DNA of 6,611 nucleotides from Clostridia bacterium (GCA_024682015.1 JAIKZT010000283.1:1-6611); one strand, 5' to 3'. Shown: positions 1 to 5,619, counted from the stretch's first letter. Program-made: numbers and translations. Notes: generated by a model not told the origin, from the sequence alone.

Positions 1-542
1 GCGCCGCCCGCGGTCTCGGCCGCCATGGCCAGCGCCATCCAGATGTTGAGCGGGCTGCAGACGGCGTTTTTGTCCGCCTCCTTGCCCTGCAGGAAAGCGG
101 CTGCGGTCTTCTGCAGGTAGGCGTTCAGTTTGCCGGAATAGGCGTTCGCCTGGCTTTTCTGCGCGCGGCGGGTCTCCTCCCAGGCGTTGTAAGCTTTATT
201 GAAACCGTCAGAATCGAAGCTGCCGTCTCCCTTATAGTAGAGGCTCTCGTCGGGATAAGGCGCCATGGCAGGGAACGTCGGCATGGCTAAGGCGTAGGCT
301 TTTGCAGCCTGCAGCAGATCTTCGGCTGTTTTGGCGGGATCCGACATGGTTTTCTCCTCCGTGTTTTCCGTTTCGTTTTGAGGCGCCTCCTCCGCTATTT
401 CCGGCAGCGTCTGCGTCTCGGGCTTTTCGTCCGGCGCCGGCTCGCTGCTTACGCTGCATCCGCAGACGCTGAAGGCCAGCAGGCCCGCCAACAGCAATGC
501 CAGCAGCCTTCTGGCAATGTATTTCGTTTTATTTTGTTTCAT
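1..542 (-). CDS. Serpin-family lipoprotein, N-terminal part (cut by window edge)
   Basis: Secreted, lipid-anchored serine (or cysteine) protease inhibitor. The start is the ATG at 542, preceded by an AAGGGGGT ribosome binding site. The first 180 residues are visible; the rest, including the reactive-centre loop, lies beyond base 1. Residues 5-28 form a lipoprotein signal peptide: basic KTKYIARR, a Leu/Ala-rich core, then V-C-G before the lipidated Cys29. Residues 30-65 are an acidic Pro/Glu/Thr-rich linker. From about residue 137 the sequence follows serpin helices A and B, with NAVCSPLNIWMALAM (159-173) matching the family pattern N-x-x-x-SP-x-S-[IL]-x-x-ALAM, then a Gly-rich end (AGG). Serpins are scarce in bacteria but known in gut Firmicutes, where they are thought to block host or competitor proteases. 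The gene follows the SDR gene on the same strand with a 119-base gap containing a REP-like repeat. Target specificity cannot be judged because the reactive loop is missing. Confidence 0.82.
   Translation of the reverse strand, partial: MKQNKTKYIARRLLALLLAGLLAFSVCGCSVSSEPAPDEKPETQTLPEIAEEAPQNETENTEEKTMSDPAKTAEDLLQAAKAYALAMPTFPAMAPYPDESLYYKGDGSFDSDGFNKAYNAWEETRRAQKSQANAYSGKLNAYLQKTAAAFLQGKEADKNAVCSPLNIWMALAMAAETAGG
345..360 (-). promoter_or_regulatory. Possible internal ribosome binding site and start within the serpin gene
   Basis: Reading the minus strand, GGAGGAG (360-354) lies six bases before an in-frame ATG (347-345), which is codon 66 of the serpin gene. This is a better Shine-Dalgarno sequence than the one at the annotated start. 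It would give a form lacking the signal peptide and linker. The purine run also encodes an acidic linker (Glu-Glu-Lys), so it may be chance. Confidence 0.25.
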
Positions 543-597
543 GTGGATTACCCCCTTACGCCTCTATAGACCGGAAAACCTCGCCCCGCGTTGCAGT

Positions 598-663
598 GAG
601 ACATGGGGACGGTTCTTTGTCCCATTTTGGCAGCCTGAGGAAGCTCGTGGGACCCCGTGTCTC
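598..663. repeat. REP-like imperfect palindrome with the GGGGACGGTTCTTTGTCCC motif
   Basis: The outer arms GAGACATGGGG (598-608) and CCCCGTGTCTC (653-663) pair with one mismatch (a G-T wobble as RNA). Inside, GGGAC (606-610) pairs with GTCCC (619-623) around an 8-base loop. The core GGGGACGGTTCTTTGTCCC resembles a short motif that I recall as dispersed in many Firmicutes genomes, often linked to IS200-like or RAYT (REP-associated tyrosine) transposases. No transposase gene is visible here. The right arm overlaps the last bases of the SDR gene, so the insertion could have shaped its 3' end. It has no T-run and does not look like a classical terminator. Confidence 0.6.
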
Positions 664-1381
664 AAAGGATGAAGCCGCCATCTACGGACAGCACCTGGCC
701 GGTGATGAAGCTGGCGCGCTCGGAGGCGAGGAAGGCTACGGCGTCCGCGACGTCCTGGGGGTCTCCGAGGCGGCCGAGGGGCGTTTCGTCCGCCAGCGCC
801 TGCAGGTCCTCGCGGCTGTAGCGGTCGAGCATGGCTGTCTCGATGACGCCCGGCGCCACGCAGTTGACCCGGATGCCGGACGGGCCGACTTCCTTGGCGA
901 CGGCCTTCGTAAAGGCGATGACGGCGCCTTTCGAAGCGGAGTAAGCGGCTTCGCAGGAGGCGCCCGCAATGCCCCACATGGACGAGATGTTGATGATGAC
1001 GCCGCTGCGCGCTTCGATCATGGAGGGAAGGACGGCGCGGGTCATGAGGAAACACGACGTGGCGTTCGTCGCCATCTGCAGGTCCCAGTCGGCGCTGGCC
1101 GTGTCCTGGACCTGGCCCGACAGCGAGATGCCGGCGCAGTTGACGAGCGCGTCGATGCGCCCGTAAGTGCCCAGCACGTCGTCGACGAGAGCGTCCGCCT
1201 CGGCTTCCGAGCGCAGGTCGGCCTGCAGGGCGATCCCGCCGATGCGCGAGGCGATGCGCTCCGCCTCCTCGCGGGATGCGCAGTAGTGGACGACGACGCG
1301 GTATCCTTCCCGGGCGAGCGTTTTGGCGCAGGCGGAGCCGATTCCGCCGGATGCGCCGGTAACCAGAGCGATTTTTTCCAT
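662..1381 (-). CDS. SDR-family oxidoreductase, FabG-like (3-oxoacyl-ACP reductase type)
   Basis: Cytoplasmic NAD(P)(H)-dependent short-chain dehydrogenase of 239 residues, a normal length for classical SDRs. The Rossmann nucleotide-binding motif is TGASGGIG (8-15), followed by the structural NCAG (81-84). The catalytic set, by alignment with E. coli FabG, is Asn106, Ser134 (in NISS), Tyr147 and Lys151 (YSASK). The N-A-P-G-type segment VAPGVIETAM (175-184) and the C-terminal VDGG are also typical. The ATG at 1381 is chosen because GGAGG sits five bases upstream; an upstream TTG at 1393 would put the ribosome binding site inside the gene. No other fatty acid synthesis genes are adjacent, so it may reduce something other than 3-oxoacyl-ACP. 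The stop codon lies in the arm of a REP-like palindrome. The gene is divergent from alr and upstream of the serpin gene on the same strand. The family is certain; the substrate is not. Confidence 0.92.
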   Translation of the reverse strand: MEKIALVTGASGGIGSACAKTLAREGYRVVVHYCASREEAERIASRIGGIALQADLRSEAEADALVDDVLGTYGRIDALVNCAGISLSGQVQDTASADWDLQMATNATSCFLMTRAVLPSMIEARSGVIINISSMWGIAGASCEAAYSASKGAVIAFTKAVAKEVGPSGIRVNCVAPGVIETAMLDRYSREDLQALADETPLGRLGDPQDVADAVAFLASERASFITGQVLSVDGGFIL

Positions 1382-1386
1382 AGCAG

Positions 1387-1391
1387 CCTCC
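1387..1391 (-). promoter_or_regulatory. Ribosome binding site that fixes the SDR start
   Basis: GGAGG on the minus strand, five bases before the ATG at 1381. It rules out the in-frame TTG at 1393 and shortens the protein by four residues to begin MEKIALVTG, the usual SDR N-terminus. Confidence 0.8.
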
Positions 1392-1398
1392 AAATTGA

Positions 1399-1427
1399 TT
1401 GAAAACAGTCTCTCTTAAAGATATACT
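1399..1427 (+). promoter_or_regulatory. Sigma-A type promoter for alr
   Basis: The -35 box TTGAAA (1399-1404) and the -10 box TATACT (1422-1427) are separated by exactly 17 bases, each one mismatch from consensus. Transcription would begin near 1434, leaving a leader of about 47 bases with GAGGAGG (1468-1474) six bases before the alr ATG. The surrounding AT-rich patch also faces the divergent SDR gene, whose own promoter is less clear; TTGTGC or TTGCTA with TAAAAT or TATATC on the minus strand are weak candidates. Confidence 0.7.
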
Positions 1428-1443
1428 AAAAATGGTATTTTAG
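1426..1443. promoter_or_regulatory. Small inverted repeat over the alr -10 and start region
   Basis: CTAAAA (1426-1431) and TTTTAG (1438-1443) form a dyad with a 6-base centre. It overlaps the alr -10 box and probable transcription start and sits in the divergent SDR/alr region, so it could be an operator acting on both genes. It is AT-rich and short, so chance is a real possibility. Confidence 0.2.
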
Positions 1444-1480
1444 CAATCCGAACGATGCGCGCACAAAGAGGAGGAACAGG

Positions 1481-2617
1481 ATGGAAAAATGGATGAACCG
1501 CCCGGCTTGGGTAGAGATCGACCTGCGGGTGCTCGACAAGAACACGAAGCTGGTCCTGGAGAGGCTCGCGCCCGGGGCGAAGGCGCTGGCGGTGGTCAAA
1601 GCGGACTGTTACGGCCACTGCATGAAGGAATGCTATCCCGTCTTCAAGGCGAATGGCATTACGGATTACGGCGTGGCGGCTCTGTCCGAGGCGATCGAAC
1701 TGCGCAGCTACGGCGACCCCGCCGACCGCATCGTCCTGTTCGCGCTCACGCCGCCGATGTTCGTGGAGACGGTCTGCGAATACAACGTCGTGACCCTCGT
1801 GCAGAACCTGGAATACGCGAAGGCGCTGTCGGACGAGGCCGTAAAGCGCGGCATGGAGATCGAGGTGATGGGCGTCGTCGACACGGGCATGGGCCGCATC
1901 GGCTATCAGTGGGATGACCCGGCCTGCGTCGAGGAGATCTACGAGGCCAGCACCTATCCGGGCCTGAAGATGATCGGCATCTTCTCCCATCTCTCTTGCG
2001 AAGACTTTGAAGATAAATACTGGAGCGACCAGCAGCACGCGCGGTTCGAGCACGTGCTGAAAGGCCTGCGCGCCAAGGGGCTGGAGATGCCCTGCAACTC
2101 GCTGGCCAATTCCCCGGCTACGAGCCATCGCAAAGAGCTTCACTACGGCCTGTGCCGACCGGGCGGAAGCCTCTACGGGCGCTATCAGGACTCCTGCGTG
2201 GAGCTGCCCGGCGTCGAGGCGGTCATGACGGTCAAGGCGGTCATCACCCAGCTCAAAGACGTTCCGGACAATTTCTCCATCAGCTACGGCCGCAGCGGAC
2301 GCACGGACCGGCCCAGCAAGATCGCGACGCTGGGGCTGGGCTACGCGGACGGACTGCCCCGGTACTGGGGTGCAGGCCGCGGCAGAGTCATTGTGAACGG
2401 CTGCTTCGCGCCGACCATCGGCAACATGTGCATGGACCAGTTCATGATCGATGTGACGGACGTGCCGGACGTCAAGGTGGGCGACGAGGTCGTCCTCATC
2501 GGGCGGCAGGGCGACAAGGAGATCAAACTGGGCGATTTCGCGGACGTCTGCGACACCCTCAGCAACGAGATCTCCTGCGGCATGCCGGCCCGCCTCCCGT
2601 ATAAATTCATCCGTTAA
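1481..2617 (+). CDS. alr: Alanine racemase
   Basis: PLP-dependent enzyme interconverting L- and D-alanine, supplying D-Ala for peptidoglycan; cytoplasmic. The length of 378 residues is typical. The N-terminal TIM-barrel begins PAWVEIDLRVLDKN (8-21). The PLP lysine is Lys40 in AVVKADCYGHC; most homologues have K-A-N-A-Y-G-H-G here, so the Cys42 and Cys47 variants are slightly unusual. DTGMGRIG (134-141) holds Arg139, whose counterpart contacts the PLP ring nitrogen. His170 and Arg227 (LCRPGGSLYG) are further conserved positions. The second catalytic base is the Tyr269 of SYG, with GLGYADGLPR following and NMCMDQ (315-320) lining the active site. The C-terminus reads RLPYKF where homologues usually have R-V-P-R-x-Y. 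A strong ribosome binding site (GAGGAGG) supports the start. It is probably cotranscribed with the CLC gene, 11 bases downstream. Confidence 0.96.
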   Translation: MEKWMNRPAWVEIDLRVLDKNTKLVLERLAPGAKALAVVKADCYGHCMKECYPVFKANGITDYGVAALSEAIELRSYGDPADRIVLFALTPPMFVETVCEYNVVTLVQNLEYAKALSDEAVKRGMEIEVMGVVDTGMGRIGYQWDDPACVEEIYEASTYPGLKMIGIFSHLSCEDFEDKYWSDQQHARFEHVLKGLRAKGLEMPCNSLANSPATSHRKELHYGLCRPGGSLYGRYQDSCVELPGVEAVMTVKAVITQLKDVPDNFSISYGRSGRTDRPSKIATLGLGYADGLPRYWGAGRGRVIVNGCFAPTIGNMCMDQFMIDVTDVPDVKVGDEVVLIGRQGDKEIKLGDFADVCDTLSNEISCGMPARLPYKFIR

Positions 2618-2628
2618 TTCAGATATTC

Positions 2629-3894
2629 ATGAAAATACCCAAGTTTCCAAGCAATTTTCCCAACAGGCGGATCAGCAAGGTCGGTCGCGCCGTTTCCTAT
2701 AACATGATCGACGTCGCGCAGTGGTGCGTCTACGCCCTCGTGATCGGCGCCGTCTGCGGCGCCGTGGCGGCCGTCTTCGGCTTTACGATCGAGGCGGCGA
2801 CCGAGGCGCGCCAGCAGTACGGCTGGCTGGTATGGCTCATGCCGCTGGCGGGCGTGGCCATTGTGGCCTGCTACCGGCTGAGCGGCATCGATCACCCGCT
2901 GGGCACGAACCGCGTGCTGATCGCCGTGGAGAAGGACGAGGGCATCGCCATCCGCATGGCGCCGCTCATCTTCCTGGCCTCCGCGCTCACGCATCTCACG
3001 GGCGGGTCATCCGGTCGCGAAGGCGCGGCGCTGCAGATCGGCGGATCCATCGCCAATTATATCGGCCGGCAGTTCCGGCTGAGCCACATGGATCTGCGCA
3101 TCGTCACGATGTGCGGCATGGCGGCGGGCTTCTCAGGCCTGTTCGGAACGCCTCTGGCTGCGGCCATCTTCGCCATGGAGGTGACGGGCGGCGCGCTGCA
3201 TTACGTGGCGCTGTTTCCCTGCCTGCTGTCAGCCATCGTGGCGCGGGTCATCGCCATGGCGATGGGGGTGAAAGCGACGGCCTTCTCGGTCAGTTGCTTC
3301 ATGGACCTGTCGCTGCGGGCCTCCGGCTCCGTCATCGTCCTCGGCGCGCTGTGCGCGGTGGTGGCCATCCTGTTCTGCCTGACGATGGAACACGTCGGCA
3401 AGTTCTATGAAACGAATCTGAAAAATCCCTATCAGCGCATCATCGCAGCGGGCCTTTTCGTGGCGGCCATCACGACGATCCTCGGCACGCGGGATTACAA
3501 CGGCGCTGGCGGCGAGGTGATCGTCCGGGCTCTGCAGGGCGACGCCGCGCCGGAGGCCTTTCTGCTGAAGATGATCATCACGGCGCTCACGCTTGAGGCC
3601 GGCTTCAAGGGCGGCGAGATCGTGCCCACGTTCTTCATCGGCTCCACGTTCGGCGCCGTGATCGGCCCCCTTTTAGGGCTCGATCCGGGCTTTGCCGCGG
3701 CGCTGTCCATGACGGGGGTGTTCTGCGGGGTCACGAACTGCCCCATCGCCAGCATCCTGCTGTCGTTCGAGCTGTTCGGCGGGCAGAGCCTCATCCTGTT
3801 CGCGCTCTGCTGCAGCCTTTCCTACATGCTGTCCGGACACTACAGCCTCTACGCGGCGCAGCGGCTGGAACAGGATAAGTTTCACCTTGAATAG
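2629..3894 (+). CDS. CLC-family anion transporter, probably the fluoride/proton antiporter (CLC-F) branch
   Basis: Integral membrane protein of 421 residues with about ten hydrophobic segments spanning most of 30-410. CLC signatures in order: THLTGGSSGREGAALQIGGS (121-140), with Glu131 at the gating glutamate position; FGTPLAAAIFAMEV (172-185); GFKGGEIVPTFFIGS (325-339), the counterpart of the G-x-F-x-P motif; and SGHYSLYAAQ (402-411) in the last helix. Against E. coli ClC-ec1, the internal proton glutamate (Glu203) aligns with Val185, and the chloride-binding GSGIP loop is absent. From memory, G-R-E-G-[TA], GGEIVP and the late SGH-x-x-x-Y are features of CLC-F exporters that remove cytoplasmic fluoride. 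No fluoride riboswitch is visible upstream. The start is uncertain: no Shine-Dalgarno sequence precedes ATG 2629, only 11 bases after the alr stop, so translation may be coupled; the next ATG (2704) has none either. CLC membership is very likely; fluoride specificity is inferred. Confidence 0.9.
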   Translation: MKIPKFPSNFPNRRISKVGRAVSYNMIDVAQWCVYALVIGAVCGAVAAVFGFTIEAATEARQQYGWLVWLMPLAGVAIVACYRLSGIDHPLGTNRVLIAVEKDEGIAIRMAPLIFLASALTHLTGGSSGREGAALQIGGSIANYIGRQFRLSHMDLRIVTMCGMAAGFSGLFGTPLAAAIFAMEVTGGALHYVALFPCLLSAIVARVIAMAMGVKATAFSVSCFMDLSLRASGSVIVLGALCAVVAILFCLTMEHVGKFYETNLKNPYQRIIAAGLFVAAITTILGTRDYNGAGGEVIVRALQGDAAPEAFLLKMIITALTLEAGFKGGEIVPTFFIGSTFGAVIGPLLGLDPGFAAALSMTGVFCGVTNCPIASILLSFELFGGQSLILFALCCSLSYMLSGHYSLYAAQRLEQDKFHLE

Positions 3895-3916
3895 ACCCCC
3901 TCGTTTATGATAAAAT
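3887..3916 (+). promoter_or_regulatory. Promoter for tadA, possibly giving a leaderless mRNA
   Basis: TTGAAT (3887-3892), an 18-base spacer, and TAAAAT (3911-3916). The -35 box lies over the last codons and stop of the CLC gene. Transcription would begin six or seven bases after the -10 box, at about 3922-3923, essentially on the tadA ATG. An overlapping alternative -10 box is TATGAT (3906-3911), which would leave only about five leader bases. Confidence 0.5.
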
Positions 3917-3922
3917 AACAAG

Positions 3923-4405
3923 ATGGATATGCATGAGACCTACATGCGGCTGGCGCTCGAGGAAGCCCGCAAGGCGGGTGACGCCGGCGAGGTGCCCATC
4001 GGCTGCGTCATCGTAAAGGACGGCAAAGTCGTGGGACGGGGCCGCAACACGACCGAAGAGGAAAAGGATCCCACGTGCCATGCGGAGATGAACGCGATCA
4101 AAGACGCGCTGAAGAATCTCGGCGGCTGGCGCCTGCCGGGGTGCAGCATGTACGTTACGCTGGAGCCCTGCAGCATGTGCGCGGGGGCCATCGTGCTCGC
4201 CCGCCTGGACGCGCTGTACGTCGGCGCGCTCGATCCGAAGGCCGGGGCGTGCGTATCCTTGAACGCCATCGTCACGGATGAGCGGCTCAACCACCGCGTC
4301 AAGCTCGTGACGGGCGTCTTGCAGGAGGACTGCAGCTCGCTGCTGAAGGGTTTCTTCCGGAAACTGCGCGGCGATAAGAATAAAAACCTGGAGGAAAACA
4401 TCTAA
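3923..4405 (+). CDS. tadA: tRNA-specific adenosine deaminase TadA
   Basis: Zinc-dependent enzyme that converts adenosine-34 to inosine in the anticodon of tRNA-Arg(ACG), so that one tRNA reads CGU, CGC and CGA. The 160 residues fit the family. Zinc ligands are His53 in HAEMNAI (53-59, with catalytic proton-shuttle Glu55) and Cys83 and Cys86 in PCSMCAGAI (82-90). ALDPKAGACVSL (102-113) is another TadA hallmark that separates it from cytidine and guanine deaminases. The start is ATG 3923; ATG 3929 (giving MHETYMRLAL) is an alternative. No ribosome binding site is visible before either, and the promoter lies so close that a leaderless mRNA is possible. The stop overlaps the next start by one base (TAATG), implying coupling. 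In many Firmicutes tadA is followed by the SRP RNA and dnaX; neither is present here. Confidence 0.96.
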   Translation: MDMHETYMRLALEEARKAGDAGEVPIGCVIVKDGKVVGRGRNTTEEEKDPTCHAEMNAIKDALKNLGGWRLPGCSMYVTLEPCSMCAGAIVLARLDALYVGALDPKAGACVSLNAIVTDERLNHRVKLVTGVLQEDCSSLLKGFFRKLRGDKNKNLEENI

Positions 4406-5310
4406 TGAAGAAAACAGTCTCTTTGCTGTGCCTCGTGCTGGCGCTCGTCATGCTGGCAGGCTCAGCGGTGTACGCGGGAAGCCTTGAGATCCTGGACATT
4501 TCGCCCAAGGACGGTTCCAAGGGATATCAGCCGGCCAACATGGCGGTGAAGGTCCGTTTCAGCGAGGACATGATGGACGAAAGCGCCATCGCCGCGAACA
4601 AGGATAAATTCCGCATCGATGATCCGGAAGGAAACGCGCAGGCGTTCGACATCGTCTACAACGCGAGCAAGTACCCCGACGAGCTGTGGCTCGTGCTGGA
4701 TTCGGATCTGGAAGCGGACACCGAGTACACGTTCACCGTTTTTCCCGGGGTCGTTTCTTCGTCCGGCAGCACGCTTGCGACGGGTCAGACCACCACGTTC
4801 CGCACGCGTAACCTCCGTACAGACGGCTTCATCTCCATGGGCCTGATGGCGCTGCTCATGGTCGTCATGTTCGGCGCGACGGCGCGCCAGGCCAGAAAGA
4901 CACAGGAGCAGGAGGATCCGAAGGCGGCCGAAAGGGCGCTCGAGGACAGCCTCAACCCGTACAAGCTGGCCAAGGCGAAGGGGATCTCCCTCGAAGAGGC
5001 GCAGGCCATCGTCGCCAAGGAGCGCGAGAAGGTCGAACGGAGCAAGGCGAAGGCCGAAGCGGAGCGGATCAAGCGCGAAGAGAAGAAGGCGCAGCAGCGC
5101 AAGGAGATGGAAGAGGAACTGGCGGAGCTCGGCGATTCCGACCTGCGCAGCGAATTGCGCCAGGAGGGCATCTACCGGGTGACCGGGCCCAAGTCCATTA
5201 CCGCCGCCGGCGGTCGCATCCCCAGGTCCGTGCGGATGCGCAAGGAGGCCAAGCGCAAGGCCGCCGCAGAAAAAGCGAAAAACGCGCAGAAAAATAAGAA
5301 AAAGAAGTAG
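4405..5310 (+). CDS. Membrane-anchored Ig-like (Big_5/SbsA-type) protein with charged cytoplasmic tail
   Basis: Protein of 301 residues whose role I do not recognise. Residues 1-24 are a signal peptide (KK, hydrophobic core, AVYA before Gly25). Residues 25-135 look like a bacterial Ig-like Big_5 domain: I-x-D-I-S-P-K-D-G near the start, V-R-F-S-E-D-M (50-56), a W-L-V-L strand, A-D-T-E-Y-T-F-T-V (104-112) and T-T-F-R-T at the end. A single transmembrane helix (about 142-159) is followed by basic RQARK, fitting outside-to-inside topology. The inner part contains NPYKLAKAKGISLEEAQ (184-200), a Glu/Lys/Arg-rich probable coiled coil (about 200-242), a short globular stretch (243-275), and a Lys/Ala-rich tail ending KKKK. 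The start is supported by GGAGG (4390-4394) inside tadA and the TAATG overlap. It might link the cell envelope to nucleic acid or an anionic cytoplasmic partner, but this is inference from charge only. Confidence 0.85.
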   Translation: MKKTVSLLCLVLALVMLAGSAVYAGSLEILDISPKDGSKGYQPANMAVKVRFSEDMMDESAIAANKDKFRIDDPEGNAQAFDIVYNASKYPDELWLVLDSDLEADTEYTFTVFPGVVSSSGSTLATGQTTTFRTRNLRTDGFISMGLMALLMVVMFGATARQARKTQEQEDPKAAERALEDSLNPYKLAKAKGISLEEAQAIVAKEREKVERSKAKAEAERIKREEKKAQQRKEMEEELAELGDSDLRSELRQEGIYRVTGPKSITAAGGRIPRSVRMRKEAKRKAAAEKAKNAQKNKKKK

Positions 5311-5346
5311 CGCAAAGCGCAGCTTTAGTGTATAGTAGTTAAGTCT

Positions 5347-5383
5347 GCGGGGAGCTGCCATGAATCAGACATCGGTTCCCCGC
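5347..5383 (+). other. GC-rich stem-loop of unknown role between the Ig-like gene and tRNA-Arg
   Basis: GCGGGGA (5347-5353) pairs perfectly with TCCCCGC (5377-5383). Inside it, CCATG can pair with CATCGG (one bulge), leaving the loop AATCAGA. It is followed by TTATTT, so it might act as a terminator for the tadA operon. A -10-like TATAGT (5331-5336) with no convincing -35 box lies just upstream and would start RNA near 5343, at the foot of this hairpin; in that case it would be a small RNA or the tRNA leader. I matched it to no known riboswitch or RNA family. Confidence 0.4.
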
Positions 5384-5398
5384 TTATTTCCGGGAATT

Positions 5399-5420
5399 GC
5401 CCGCGCTTCGCGGGCTTTGT
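5399..5420 (+). terminator. Possible intrinsic terminator upstream of tRNA-Arg
   Basis: GCCCGCG (5399-5405), loop CTT, CGCGGGC (5409-5415), then TTTGT. The stem is strong but the T-tract is short and interrupted. It ends four bases before the tRNA, so it may instead be part of the tRNA precursor leader. Confidence 0.35.
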
Positions 5421-5423
5421 CTC

Positions 5424-5498
5424 GCCCTCATAGTTAAATGGATATAACGGAGGTTTCCTAAACCTTTGTTCGTGGTTCGATTCCGCGTGGGGGTGCCA
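5424..5498 (+). tRNA. tRNA-Arg (anticodon CCU), CCA encoded
   Basis: The full cloverleaf can be folded by hand. The acceptor GCCCTCA pairs with TGGGGGT (two G-T wobbles), with discriminator G and encoded CCA (5496-5498). The D stem is GTTA/TAAC. The anticodon stem GAGGT/ACCTT encloses the loop TTCCTAA, with anticodon CCT at 5457-5459. The T arm is CGTGG-TTCGATT-CCGCG. It reads the rare arginine codon AGG. It stands alone between two hairpins and is followed by a strong terminator, so it is probably a monocistronic tRNA gene. It is not a TadA substrate, as its wobble base is C. Confidence 0.97.
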
Positions 5499-5504
5499 GC
5501 ATTG

Positions 5505-5536
5505 CCGGGCTTGCCGAAGGGCAGGCCCGGTTTTTT
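5505..5536 (+). terminator. Intrinsic terminator of tRNA-Arg
   Basis: CCGGGCTTGCC (5505-5515) pairs along all 11 positions (one G-T wobble) with GGCAGGCCCGG (5520-5530) around the tetraloop GAAG, followed immediately by six T residues (5531-5536). It begins seven bases after the tRNA CCA end. Confidence 0.92.
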
Positions 5537-5548
5537 CGTAAAAAGAGG

Positions 5549-5577
5549 TTGACAGGCGGCGAAGGCCGTGGTTTAAT
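5549..5577 (+). promoter_or_regulatory. Strong promoter for the DUF3793 gene
   Basis: Perfect -35 box TTGACA (5549-5554), 17-base spacer, -10 box TTTAAT (5572-5577, one mismatch). Transcription would start near 5584, giving a leader of about 180 bases before the DUF3793 ATG. The first operator-like palindrome begins at the predicted start site, a position suited to repression. The spacer itself contains GCGAAGGC (5559-5566), the core of the two palindromes downstream. Confidence 0.85.
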
Positions 5578-5585
5578 ATAAGTGA

Positions 5586-5603
5586 GGTTAGCGAAGGCTA
5601 ACC
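5586..5603. promoter_or_regulatory. Operator-like palindrome, copy 1
   Basis: GGTTAGC-GAAG-GCTAACC, a perfect 7-base dyad at the predicted transcription start of the DUF3793 gene. The GTTAGC/GCTAAC arms recall the DtxR/IdeR iron-box family (T-T-A-G-G-T-T-A-G-x-C-T-A-A-C-C), although the spacing differs. As RNA it would form a hairpin with a GAAG loop. A repressor operator and an RNA element are both possible. Confidence 0.55.
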
Positions 5604-5619
5604 ATTTATTCGGACCGTT

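Noticed and set aside
564..1055. Second minus-strand frame of 163 codons within the SDR gene
   Set aside because: Arg/Pro/His-rich translation, out of frame with the SDR; a typical shadow in GC-rich DNA.
497..1402. Long plus-strand frame (301 codons) opposite the SDR gene
   Set aside because: It is antisense to a clear SDR with all catalytic motifs, shows no recognisable domain, and is explained by GC-rich third positions.
1415..2143. Minus-strand frame of 242 codons opposite alr
   Set aside because: Antisense to a certain alanine racemase; no family resemblance and no ribosome binding site.
4462..5361. Minus-strand frame of 299 codons opposite the Ig-like gene
   Set aside because: The antisense strand of the Lys/Glu-rich coiled coil gives Leu/Phe-rich sequence that mimics a membrane protein. 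The plus-strand gene has a ribosome binding site, signal peptide and operon overlap.
5311..5423. SRP (4.5S/scRNA) gene downstream of tadA, as in many Firmicutes
   Set aside because: The conserved GGAA-loop and AGCAG core of SRP RNA are not present, and the hairpins are too short.
5360..5437. 25-codon frame starting MNQTSVPRLF with GGGGAG upstream
   Set aside because: Although it has a Shine-Dalgarno-like sequence, it runs into the tRNA-Arg gene and its start lies inside a strong hairpin; chance is more likely than a leader peptide.
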